NCBI RefSeq assembly: GCF_000003605.2
Contig: NW_003142304.1
Coordinates: 798,305 to 834,859 of the forward strand
Length of the DNA: 36,555 bases
Source of the DNA: Saccoglossus kowalevskii
Lineage: Eukaryota; Hemichordata; Enteropneusta; Harrimaniidae
Reading direction: 5' to 3'
Below the pieces are notes generated by a model. That model did no database searches, was not told the DNA's origin, and was given only the letters and a program-made list of their open reading frames with translations. The position numbers and the translations under genes were made by a program. Of the stretch, positions 9,101-16,899 are shown in pieces (position 1 is the first letter of the stretch; every line of letters begins with the position of its first letter).

Positions 9101-11094
9101 TCCGACCTTTCTTAGCATCACAATCGTCTATGCAGCTTGGATTAGTTGATAATACTTCATCCCTATTGCAGTGTTTTTTACGGCATTGGCCATCACACTC
9201 ATTTGCACACTCATTACCTACACCATTTACATCTACATCAGTCAAAACACAATGTTGTTAAAAAGAAGAATGTTTACACCAGTATCATGTGATAGTCAAA
9301 TACAAAATACACCTTGATAACATTAAGTTCTAAATATAAAACAAAAGTATAGACATTCTCCGACTGTTTAGTGTGAAATCGTACTTGTCACATAAGAGAA
9401 ATGTAATACAAAATTTATTTTTGTACATGTGATATGTCTTTAATGAATGAATGGATGGATGATGAATGAATGAATACAAACTACGGACACGTGAAAACGT
9501 ACTTTTTACACAGCATTTTTTGTTATCCTCACAATCATGTTTGCATTCTGGATCAGTTGACTCAATTTCATCGTCATTGCAGTGTTTCTTACGGCATACA
9601 CCATCACACTCAGTAGCACAATAATCTACATTAGTCAAAAACAGATCTTGTTACAATGAAAATGTTTGCACCAGTATTATGTGACCCTCAAACACAAATT
9701 TATTCTAAATATCAAACAAACGTATATACATTCTCAGATTTTCATTGTTAAATCGTACCCGTAATACAACACCTTGAAAACTATCAGCAAATAACTGTAG
9801 ACAATTAGAAAAAGGTAATACTACAATTGTAGTTGTACATGTGATAAATCCTAAAATGTATGATTGAGAGTAATACGTCAGTTGTCCGCGGAAACCAGCT
9901 ACCTTTTCCCAGAGAACAATTGGATCTGTGCACTAAAACATGAACAGAACACGGGACCGACAGATTTATTTTCACGAAAGAACGCCGTTCTCCCGAATAC
10001 TAATGCACTGAGGCTGGTAAGTGGGTAGAATGTACGCTTATTTTCCAATGGTTAATTTTGCAGCCGACCATTGGAGTGAAAACTACAATCTGATGCGAAT
10101 ACGATAACCAATAAGCCACACATCGGGTATAAGTGTACCCACGTGCAGCGTGTCCAACATTTTCATCATTACAATCATTTTCACTTTTTGGTTGAATCCA
10201 ACGGGCCTTTGAAGCTTACTTTAATTGTTTAATTCCACACAATGATCGAAAAAAGTTTTTTAGAATCAGTAGCTATTGTATTAAGTTATGCCATACATCA
10301 AAAACTACAGTGTAAGTAGGTTTGCAATATATGCTGCTTTACGTTATCTTCACCGGACTACATTTTAAAAAAAATTGTATTATTATTTCGAAATTACAAA
10401 TTATTCTGTGCCAACTCAAGTAACGAATTGATATCACCGATTTTATATTTTGAACACATTGGATTTATTTTATTGATTAAAAGCTGCATAAAATTTACCC
10501 TGTCGAAAACTAATACATAAATACAATTTAGTTTCGTTTGGGAAGTGCGTCAAATAAACGACTGGCAGTATATATTATGTTGTACTGTAGAGATACACAC
10601 TCTTTGGACATAGTAGTTGAGAATGTTATTAAGGGATATTTCGAAAGTAATTGAATCGAGTGGAGAATTGCAATAACCTGAACTTGAATGAATATATGAC
10701 AGACAGTAACTGAATACGGAAATGATAGAATATACTACACTCACCCGAACTGCAATGTGTCAACTGCAATAAAAATAGTCATCATTATTGAAATTATACT
10801 ATATTTGGGAATGAGACAGACAGACAAGATAGATAGAAAAATAGATTATCTATAGAAACCCACAATAGCTGATACATACCTAGTTTTGTTTTGATGATGA
10901 GTTGACAACTACAGAGTATAAAATCATCAACATCCACTGACTCATGTGATAACCTGAACTAACATAAACTAGCTGACACATTCAAGCTTTTTACTATCAT
11001 GTTTTGTAATAAAAAGGAAGAATATTTATAATATATAAGCGGTACTTACACAGACCAACGCTGCTAGCGTTAGCAGAAAATGACTGAAATGCAT
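6033..11094 (-). CDS. Secreted multi-module cysteine-rich (defensin-like) protein, nine exons
   Basis: Assembled from splice sites: 11094-11050, 10763-10745, 9625-9503, 9232-9086, 8895-8764, 8601-8467, 6887-6747, 6404-6273, 6172-6033. The exons total 1014 nt and encode 337 aa plus stop. Residues 1-21 form a signal peptide; the rest is seven modules of 41-49 residues, each with eight cysteines. K modules follow C-x3-C-x3-C-x4-C-x11-C-x3-C-x5..7-CC and T modules C-x3-C-x3-C-x3-C-x11..12-C-x3-C-x5-CC. The core (Gly-x-Cys-Arg-Lys-x-His-Cys, acidic residues, CCV) matches the pattern of beta-defensins and of the beta-like domain of big defensins. Cysteines 2 and 5 would be an added pair. Likely secreted, with an antimicrobial, immune or venom-like role; that is inference. 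All module introns are phase 1, so exons can be skipped without breaking the frame. Not a family I can name with certainty. Confidence 0.72.
6273..6404 (-). CDS. Exon 8: T module 2
   Basis: Encodes a 44-residue T-type module with HDCEADCGGTCRKHCKRGEQ and, after a loop, SCPPDYRCCVT. Eight cysteines are present. Donor ACAG|GTAAGA and acceptor …TTTCTGACAAAG are phase 1. It differs from T module 1 at only about a dozen positions, so the two diverged fairly recently or are held alike. Confidence 0.75.
6747..6887 (-). CDS. Exon 7: K module 4
   Basis: Encodes a 47-residue module: DDDINECEIECGGQCRKNHC, then an acidic loop, SCIEDC and RICCVP, with eight cysteines. Acceptor …TGACTGGTGAAG and donor CCAA|GTAAGT are phase 1. 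It has a Gly-Gly before the third cysteine as T modules do, a slightly intermediate form. Confidence 0.75.
7015..7080 (-). pseudogene. Remnant of a T-type module exon next to SINE
   Basis: The minus strand shows a weak match to the end of a T exon (…GGCTACAACTGTTGCGTCACA then AATATT) and a better match in the following intron (…ACTAAACAAATTGAGAATGTGTATATG). On its 5' side lies the same SINE-derived sequence as at 9785-9840. It precedes K module 4, the place where a T module is expected. Confidence 0.45.
7110..7315 (-). mobile_element. tRNA-derived SINE, copy A (in intron)
   Basis: The minus strand has a perfect RNA polymerase III B box, GGTTCGATTCC (7273-7263). An anticodon-arm-like hairpin lies at 7296-7280 (five-pair stem CTTAT/ATAAG, seven-base loop) and an A-box-like TACCTTAACAGTAAT lies upstream. 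The body downstream matches 9840-10125. It is not a functional tRNA gene: the acceptor and T stems do not pair properly. Confidence 0.55.
7305..8205. mobile_element. Intronic insert bounded by a 15-bp inverted repeat
   Basis: AAGGTAGAGATGCAG at 7306-7320 recurs as its reverse complement at 8189-8204. The roughly 900 bp between has no module exon or remnant, and it separates the two halves of the module array. It may be a non-autonomous DNA transposon. Alternatively, both ends are fragments of the same tRNA-like SINE head, since the left copy overlaps the start of the SINE at 7110-7315. No target duplication was found. Confidence 0.35.
8301..8382 (-). pseudogene. Dead T-type module exon
   Basis: The minus strand starts like intact T exons (…CCAGGATATGACTGC, P-G-Y-D-C) and keeps GTGGTGAAACA…AAACGTGGTGAACAG blocks. 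It has lost the second cysteine, carries an insertion/frameshift in the CRKHC core and an in-frame stop, and its 3' part with the Cys-Cys is gone. It follows K module 3, where the alternating pattern predicts a T module. Confidence 0.65.
8467..8601 (-). CDS. Exon 6: K module 3 (no ATG in its own frame)
   Basis: This exon is easily missed, because it has no start codon in frame and another frame is open across it. In phase 1 it reads DDNECQRDCNGQCRAKHCNR, then an acidic loop, SICEKDC and RICCVP: 45 residues, eight cysteines. Acceptor …GAATGATTTAG and donor CCAG|GTTAGT are good. The exon length is a multiple of three and the cysteine spacing matches its neighbours, so I am confident it is real. 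Confidence 0.72.
8764..8895 (-). CDS. Exon 5: T module 1
   Basis: Encodes a 44-residue T-type module with YDCEVDCGGTCRKHCKLGEQ and, after a short loop, SCPDTYRCCVT. Eight cysteines are present. Donor ACAG|GTATGA and acceptor …TTTCTGACAAAG are phase 1. Of all modules, the two intact T modules look most like a beta-defensin (GGTCRKHCKxGE … YRCCV). Very close to T module 2 at 6273-6404. Confidence 0.75.
9086..9232 (-). CDS. Exon 4: K module 2
   Basis: Encodes a 49-residue module: an N-terminal lead (DVNGVGN) and then ECANECDGQCRKKHC, an acidic/polar loop, SCIDDC and RICCVK. Eight cysteines are present. Acceptor …TGACTGATGTAG and donor AAAG|GTAAAC are phase 1. A second AG 15 nt into the exon (…GGTGTAG|GT) would also keep phase 1 and drop five residues, so two start points are possible. 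Confidence 0.75.
9360..9450 (-). pseudogene. Remnant of a T-type module exon fused to SINE tail
   Basis: The minus strand keeps the intron side (…GAGAATGTCTATAC region) and a degraded exon end (TTATGTGACA then AGTACG, compare TGTTGTGTGACAG|GT). It then passes into sequence (ATAAG-AGAAATGTAATAC…TGTACATGTGATA) that also follows the T remnants at 9757 and 7020. The SINE head is missing here. A (GAAT)n run lies at 9443-9475. Confidence 0.5.
9503..9625 (-). CDS. Exon 3: K module 1
   Basis: Encodes a 41-residue module beginning DYCATECDGVCRKKHC, with eight cysteines. It is the shortest K module, with a shorter loop before the final Cys-Cys (EDNKKCCVK). Acceptor …TGACTAATGTAG and donor AAAA|GTACGT are both phase 1. 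The acceptor sequence is nearly the same as those of the other K exons, showing that the intron edges were duplicated with the exon. Confidence 0.75.
9757..9785 (-). pseudogene. Remnant of a T-type module exon
   Basis: Only the 3' end survives: the minus strand reads …AGG TGT TGT ATT ACG then GGTACG, equivalent to R-C-C-V-T plus donor of intact T exons. The following intron sequence (…AAAATCTGAGAATGTATATACG) is homologous to that after the T exon at 8764. The 5' part has been replaced by SINE-related sequence. Confidence 0.55.
9840..10125 (-). mobile_element. tRNA-derived SINE, copy C (in intron)
   Basis: The minus strand has an A-box-like TGGCTTATTGGTTA at 10118-10105, then a decayed anticodon/T-arm region and a body that matches the SINE at 7110-7315, including the shared end (GTTTCC…GGACAACTGA…GTATTACTC). 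The B box is damaged. It sits between a dead K exon and a dead T exon of the cysteine-module gene. Confidence 0.5.
10145..10205 (-). pseudogene. Dead K-type module exon (5'-most)
   Basis: Minus-strand sequence here aligns with the second half of K exons (…S-E-N-D-C-N-D-E-N-x-G-H-A-A… in place of …C-I-E-D-C-D-E-N-N-G-R-I-C-C…). The terminal Cys-Cys has become Ala-Ala, the donor is lost, and the first half is not recognisable. It adjoins the tRNA-like head of a SINE. It marks a former first K module of the array. Confidence 0.6.
10206..10744. other. Intron 2 sequence, 5' part
   Basis: Between the microexon and the dead K exon I see no module-like sequence or recognisable repeat. The minus-strand open frame at 10550-10744 has no motif. 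Confidence 0.4.
10745..10763 (-). CDS. Exon 2: 19-nt microexon linking signal peptide to modules
   Basis: A very good acceptor (pyrimidine-rich ATTTTTATTGCAG) precedes 19 nt, followed at once by a consensus donor GTGAGT. Read in phase 0 it gives LTHCSS plus one G, so it ends in phase 1. That is exactly the change needed to join the phase-0 signal exon to the phase-1 module exons, and the G completes an Asp codon with the following AT. It extends the signal-peptide C-region (…LVCLTHCSS). The small size makes the call dependent on splice-site quality and frame. Confidence 0.55.
11050..11094 (-). CDS. Exon 1: signal peptide start (MHFSHFLLTLAALVC)
   Basis: The ATG at 11094 opens a hydrophobic stretch, MHFSHFLLTLAALVC, and the exon ends at a consensus donor (TGT|GTAAGT) in phase 0. 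The hydrophobic core and length are those of a eukaryotic secretory signal peptide. An upstream in-frame ATG at 11241 exists, but it lies across the TATA box, so I chose the later start. Phase 0 does not fit the phase-1 module exons directly; the 19-nt exon at 10745-10763 resolves this. Confidence 0.68.
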
Positions 11095-11173
11095 TTTGAA
11101 TATATCTTCACTCAGAGCAAAATAAACACGCAGACAGTCGAGTATTTGCCGTGCTAATAGATTGCACAGGTTA

Positions 11174-11181
11174 TATTTATA
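11174..11181 (-). promoter_or_regulatory. TATA box of the cysteine-module gene
   Basis: The minus strand reads TATAAATA here, 80 nt upstream of the start codon at 11094. Transcription would start near 11145-11150, giving a leader of about 50 nt. A strong TATA box is common in inducible genes for small secreted peptides. Confidence 0.55.
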
Positions 11182-11829
11182 TGTTACATCATCGGGTACA
11201 TCAAAGGGCAGAGTTGCGGTGAAACAAACAGTATTTACCATATGTTTATAAAATATTTGCCAGAAACCTTAATGCGATTATTCATCCGATGTACCAAATA
11301 ACAGCGTGCTGAGTTTACAAATTTTGCATCACTCAGATATGCATGCACTGGATGCTCTGAAGCAAATCGACTCCAGCTCATGTAAATATGTGGTCACCAT
11401 TCTCAAAACTATGCTGCGAAATGTTTTTCCACACTGTCATTATTATACAAAGTTTTACATGATGTGATGTTTTACCTTAACATGATGTGAAATTAATGTT
11501 TAACTATATATGGAGCACATACGTATAAAGATGATACGTTTATTTGATTTGCGTGTGATCTTAGACCAAATCATCTAATTAATGAGACAGTGGTAAAAAA
11601 CACGCTCTGACAGGGACGGTATATGATGATTGAAATTAATATTCCAAGCTCACATTGATTATTTCCATTCATTATGTAAATTACTACTATCAGCAGAATA
11701 TTCTAATGAGATTATGCAGCCTGTGTGATATGCACATGAATTATTTAAAGGTTTCCATACCATACGTTTGTAACCAGGACAGTATTTGACTACAACTATT
11801 AGACTCTGGTACGATTTGTATAATACAGT

Positions 11830-12690
11830 ACATATAATAATAGTTTTAGCTACTTTATTAAAGATAATTTAATGTTCACCATAAAGTGGAAATTTTGGTA
11901 TCAAGAATCATAATTGTATATCACTGGGACGTATTGTACGGTATAGGATTAGCCATAATATAACTGTATTTGGCGGTACATAGCCTAAGGTGTGTCTTGG
12001 TCGGTGAGTTTTTGATGTGTACAATCGGATTTTAAAAATGATAACTAAATATGCATCTTACGTGTCCTGATTCGCAACGAGCGTTAACAATTTAATTATG
12101 TGAATACATCTTAATTAAATACTCCATCTCACTTAAAACTATTAATTCAAAATGAATCAATTGTTCTACGTTGTCGTCAGCATGGTATTAGTAAATAAAA
12201 TTACATTTTCAGCACATATATGTTATCATATGTTTATTTCCGAAGTGATTACCTAAATTCCCCATTATCGGTAAATATATTGATACGATTATGCAGGTAT
12301 ATGTGATGAGTTTACAAATGACTTTGTATCTAAAGCTAGCCATACTATACATTCATAATCAGATTATGGTTTACCTAAAAGTATTCAGCTCTGATGTAGT
12401 ATTATATTTTATCTCAATTTATTTGTATTGACTATTTATTAAACATAATTTATTGTCCATCATAAAGTGGTAATTTTGGTCATCAAATCATTAGCATATA
12501 TTGTGCCGCATGGGATTAGGCATAATATAACAGTGGAGAGCTTTTCACTATTTGGAGGTACATAGCCAAAGGTGTGTCTGGTCGGTGAGCTTTTGATGTG
12601 TACAATATGATTTCAAAAACGGTATCTGGATATGCTTCATACGTGTCTAGTTTCACAATGAGTGTTATCAGTTTAATTACGATAATATGT
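11830..12690. repeat. Diverged direct duplication (two copies, about 565 bp apart)
   Basis: Segment 11870-12100 is repeated at 12440-12670. Shared blocks include 'accataaagtgg.aattttggt', 'ggattag.cataatataac', 'ggtacatagcc.aaggtgtgtct' and 'tttttgatgtgtacaat'. Copies differ by many substitutions and small gaps. Looser similarity continues around 12200-12260 versus 13060-13110. It lies upstream of the cysteine-module gene promoter. I see no coding potential. Confidence 0.6.
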
Positions 12691-13355
12691 GTTAAAAAGC
12701 AATTAACATTACAAACCTCACTTTACACAGAACTGTTCATTTCGAGGACAGTCAATTATTGACTTTGTGCAGTTGGAGTGGTTTCCAGTGAATAAAAGTG
12801 TAAATAACATACCAAACAGTAGATTTTAATACTAGAGACATTCTCAATTTCAAAAACACAAACCAAACGACTGGCATGACTTAACAACTACCAAATATGC
12901 TACTCCACATAATAAAATCGGTAAGAGAAATTTATATGGGCTGCTTGGTACATATGAACTGCTGTCAGGTGAGAGTGAGTTGAGCACCATATATCAGTCT
13001 GAGTAATAATCAAATGGTTTCTGTTGAAAACCTGTGGACTACATCGGACGGATTAATATTCCTTCCCATCACATATAAATTGTCATATGTGTCTTCTTAA
13101 AATAGTTACCTAAATTTGTATTATCTGTAAACCTAAGCACGCTATATACGTTGTTAGATTCACATCAAGCAGTGTTTATTTGAATTAATTAATAGGTATC
13201 AATGTGTATACAATATACGCATGATGTAGATATACAATAGTTTAAATTAACAATCCCAGCACATATATTTGTATTTCAAAAAACACAAAAAACAAATTAT
13301 TTAAATTTCTATTATTGTTGAAGTATATGTGCTAAGTTTATGTATGTATTGTAAA
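12691..13355. other. Noncoding AT-rich stretch
   Basis: No open frame with motifs and no repeat other than weak similarity to 12200-12260 was seen. Confidence 0.4.
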
Positions 13356-13652
13356 GGTGGCGCGCCATAGATTATTTTTAGGGCAGATTTGACTCAAGCT
13401 ACTCACAACTTCTGTAATAAATTGCTCGTAATAAAGCAGAGGTGGTGGCACGAAATTTTGCTCACCAACCTCAGTAGGGAGCATTTTCCCCTTAACAATT
13501 TTAAAATGTTGACCCTCAGAAACGCTAGTTCCTGCAATTTTAGGAGCAAATTCTGCTGACACAAAGGGTTTCAGTTTGATTTTGGAGGGGCGACACCCCG
13601 TCCCCCAACATTTTTATCGAGGGGCAACTGTCCCCTATGCCGACACCACTGT
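13356..13652. mobile_element. hAT-like miniature element
   Basis: The right end reads GGGGCAACTGTCCCCTATG then CCGACACCACTG. Its reverse complement starts CAGTGGTGTCGGCATAG and aligns with the left end GGTGGCGCGCCATAG. Terminal CAGTGGYG with G-rich subterminal sequence is typical of non-autonomous hAT elements. An 8-bp target duplication was not evident. The minus-strand frame inside (13338-13562) shows no transposase motif. Confidence 0.4.
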
Positions 13653-14010
13653 AAATCCATGCACAGTGAGAAAATACTCCAAGCTGTGTCATGGTCAGTG
13701 GAAATATTATGTTACACAGAAATTATTGAAAATAATCATGAATATTTTGCGCCAAGCTCAATCGTTTTCATGGTAAGAAATTGATGTATTTCGTTGTGCT
13801 TATATATTTAGTTTGTTTTGTTGAGTATGTACAATTGCAACTTATTATTAAACATTGTTTCCGTGAAGTGACGATGCGTGAACTCAGCTGATTGCTTATG
13901 CTGTATATGTCAGACAAACTATGTGCATGATAATGTGTAAATGAGGACATCACAGCTATTTTTCAAAGCTTCAATTTTGAATTCAGTACGTGTTATGTAT
14001 ACAATTTTAG

Positions 14011-15518
14011 TTTATGCTTGAAGATGTAGCAAGGCCATGCAATGGTGAACTAATGTTTTGGTTGCTGTGTCTTGGGGACCGTACAAAACACAGAATGACA
14101 AAAGCAGAGCTCATTGCTCGGTAAGTTCTGGAGATTTTTTTAATATGAAAGATGCGGTGTTATTACCTGCATTGTCTTTCTGAGAGTCATACTTTCATGT
14201 ACTATTATTCCATTATCCATTATATATACTACATGTATATCCAGTTAGCCATTAGTCGTCTGAGGACAAAATTCCTTTTTAAAATTTCTCTCTGTTCAAT
14301 ACACAAACATTGAACAATTCAATTGTTTGATTCGTTTTAACAGGGTACATCACTTCATAAAAAATAGACACTAACCAGAAAATTAGATAAACGGAATGTG
14401 TATCTATATCAACATCAACGACAACGCAGTTTCTTACCCTCAGTCTGAATGGGGTATATCCCTTGAAACCCTACCATCGCACAGAGATGAAAGTTGCCAC
14501 TTGGGGTTCAACCTTGCATAAAGAAAAAAAGGGCCAAGAACAACCAACAGCTTTTCAGTGTGGGAACATTTTTAATCAAGAACAATATTTATTTGAAATT
14601 GTAACAATTATTCATGGACATTTTCTTGTTTAATGCTGAGTGGAGTTCTAGTTATAGTAAATGTAAGGACCCACATGGTTAATAATAAGTGATACATACT
14701 AAGTGTATATGTGTAGCTGGTAAATCAGGTCATTGTAATTATTTAATTGGGCTTGTGTTCCGCATTTGTGAATTTTCCTTGAATAATTTAAAGAACACTG
14801 ACGATTCAAATATTTGTTTTTATAATTTACCAATAAGATCTGAGCTGCTGGTAGTGGTAAGTTGGTAGTAGCCACAATGATAATCAACATTTACTTTAAC
14901 AGTTTTTATGTTTCTGTAGACATATCGAGTGTTACTTTTGAAAGAATTTCTGTTTACATTCCTTTAAATTTTCTAAAATTTCAACGAACTCTTCTAAACA
15001 TTCTTTTTCAACGAACAAAAGCAATTGCTATTATCCCTTGGAGTTGATGAGCCAACTGCCTCAAACACGACAACAAGTAGATTGCAGTGAGTGGTGGAAG
15101 CAAAACAAGCTTTAAGGTTAAATGCATCTATATTTTATGATATTTGTAATTAGTTCGAAGATTGTATAAGCCAACTCCTTTAAAATCTACGTTTACAGAG
15201 CATGGAAACAAATTTGAAAATATAGCTCTATAAAGTTGTATTAAGCAATATGTATAGTCTAAATTTCGATATATCGGTTTTTAATGAGTGTTAGCAAGGT
15301 TCCCTTACTGCTTCCTCGATGGCAAGGTCATTGACAAAGATGTGCAGTCTACATTTGAAATTTGTGAGGTCAAGTGTCCAGAAACAAAGACAAACATTAC
15401 TCCTCTCTGTGTGAAAATATTGGTAATAAATCAAAACAAAAATGGCCAGATCTTTGAACGAGTGAAACAACAGCTGCATGACAAATATGTTCAATTCAGC
15501 CAACATAAGAAATTATAA
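14011..15518 (+). pseudogene. Split remains of a transposon-associated gene with a YqaJ-like piece
   Basis: Exon-like piece 1 (14011-14120) has acceptor ACAATTTTAG and donor GTAAGT. It reads FMLEDVARPCNGELMFWLLC and then ends KAELIAR, resembling the SAP-like N-terminus of invertebrate proteins that also carry a YqaJ exonuclease-type domain. Piece 2 begins after a good acceptor at 14443 and is open in the compatible phase to about 14630 (LNGVYPLKPYHRTEMK…). Piece 3 (about 15290-15515) reads DGKVIDKDVQSTFEICEVKC then PETKTNITPL, like the ASPDG…EVKCP catalytic region of YqaJ/lambda-exonuclease folds. One base is missing at Ala-Ser-(Pro)-Asp, so it is frameshifted there. The family assignment is from pattern memory and needs a profile search. 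Other exons were not found. Confidence 0.4.
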
Positions 15519-15539
15519 ACTCAATTGTCAAATCAATAG

Positions 15540-16115
15540 TCTATGTTTACTAAATATATAGGTTTCTAACAACAGTCACATTAGTGGTGTTCATTAAATG
15601 AATAAATTTGTTCATTGTGGGGAAAATAAGGAAATTCTCTGAGATATAGATTATTCTCAAGACATTATAGAATGGGCAAATCAAACAAAAGTGAAATTCA
15701 TCCTCAACTTGGTAAAGGTTACAATAAACACAAATTCTGTCAATCCTTTCATTATGTGATGGGCTATCAGCTTCAATGCGCAAATTGTGTGCAGAGATAC
15801 AAGACAAGTTCTGATTGATATATTGTCAACAATGTTTAAATATTTTCTTGACCAAATACAGTTTAAAATTTGTTATATGTTGCAGGGTTTAGGTGATTGA
15901 TGTAATTTAATATGCCACTCTTGAATGTCAATATCCCAAAATCTTTGTTTAAATATCGCAATAAAATTATCAATATTGTTAACACCTTGGTTATGCCAAA
16001 CATCACCAAAGCCATACGAAAAAGGTAATTGTTTCACGTTCCATGTCCAACATAAACGGTCATTATTAGCCTCCGACTTCTCAAACATATAGCACTGATA
16101 GACGATATGTGGGCA
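15540..16115 (-). pseudogene. 3' end of a LINE reverse transcriptase ORF
   Basis: The minus strand 16088-15873 reads …KQLPFSYGFGDVWHNQGVNN… with IFKQRF.D..IQEW following. Then 15807-15550 reads …RICVYCNLYQVEDEFHFCLI then CPFYNVLR. This is the standard C-terminal region of many invertebrate LINEs: the GFG.VW.NQGV block and the C-x2-C-x7..9-H-x4-C cluster in 'VEDEFHF…CP'. A frameshift or stop separates the two blocks. The copy is 5'-truncated at about 16115, directly against the THAP/HTH relic. Confidence 0.7.
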
Positions 16116-16118
16116 TGT

Positions 16119-16890
16119 CTAAAAGATGAAGCCAATATTTGACAATGCGTACCAACCTACAGGTGTGTGGGGTGTGGCGCCCCAATAATAATAATTTCTA
16201 TGCACTAATAATAGGGTCATGGAAATTGCACAATAATACACATAATGTCCATCATTGGTGCACACTACCAAACATGCATGTGAAAATCCTTGTCTTAGTG
16301 AACACATAACAAGAATAAACTCATCAAGAGACTTTAATTCCATTGGTCTTCTCAACTTATTATTGTCACTGTGACCACATAAATCATATTGCCATCCACA
16401 TGTTTTACTACTACGTTTCAAATAATTAATATTTTCTATATTCTCTCTTGTATCTAAAAATTCAAATAAACTTAAAAATAAAGAAGTACATGGAAACAAA
16501 GTATAAAATTGTATACTTTCATCTGAATTTATAAATCTACTTACACTAAACTCATTTTTCATATTGTTGTCAGTTTCGTATAATAGTTTTTTTTTAATAT
16601 GCGGTAACTACGCCGTCGTTCCAGCCACCGACACGTTTGCGTGCTTCATCACCTAGGTTTCTCCTATGCGTCTTTGATTGAGTGCGACCACTGAAAACAT
16701 GATGGCACTGCACTGTGCTCTAAAATTCTCTTCTTTGCAAGGGTATACTTGAAGTAATTCACTTCAAAATGCAAAAAGCTCATTTTCTTTCCGGGGTTAT
16801 TTTTTAATGCGTGGATCCATTGTTTTAAAATATTTTAATTTTTAGGAAAACCACAAAATGTTACTTTATGTCCATCAACCAAAAATTGTG
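16119..16890 (-). pseudogene. THAP + HTH transposase relic (ISL2EU-like)
   Basis: Reading the minus strand downward, about 16880-16690 gives pieces of a THAP zinc finger: VTFCGFPKN, then LKQWIHALKNN, an HFEVNYF-like stretch and AVPSCFQW. The AVPS/T motif closing the domain is diagnostic. Stops and frameshifts interrupt it. Positions 16562-16270 then give an open frame with NEFSVSRFINSDESIQFYT and RRPMELKSLDEFILVMCSLR, matching the helix-turn-helix (HTH_Tnp_4) that precedes the DDE domain in ISL2EU-type transposases. The frame decays after LRQGF and no DDE part remains. A LINE fragment abuts the broken end. Confidence 0.6.
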
Positions 16891-16899
16891 TGCATGCTC

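Noticed and set aside
10880-10908. A 29-nt segment with acceptor (CTCTGTAG) and donor (CTAG|GTATGT) as an extra leader exon
   Set aside because: Including it (45 + 29 nt) leaves phase 2, which no module exon accepts, and in the other phase it ends in a stop. The 19-nt segment at 10745-10763 fits the frame alone.
11026-11241. Longer start at 11241 for the signal-peptide exon
   Set aside because: It would place the TATA box and promoter inside the coding sequence and put about 49 non-hydrophobic residues before the signal peptide.
13338-13562. Minus-strand 74-codon frame as a gene
   Set aside because: It lies within a hAT-like miniature element and has no recognisable domain or start context.
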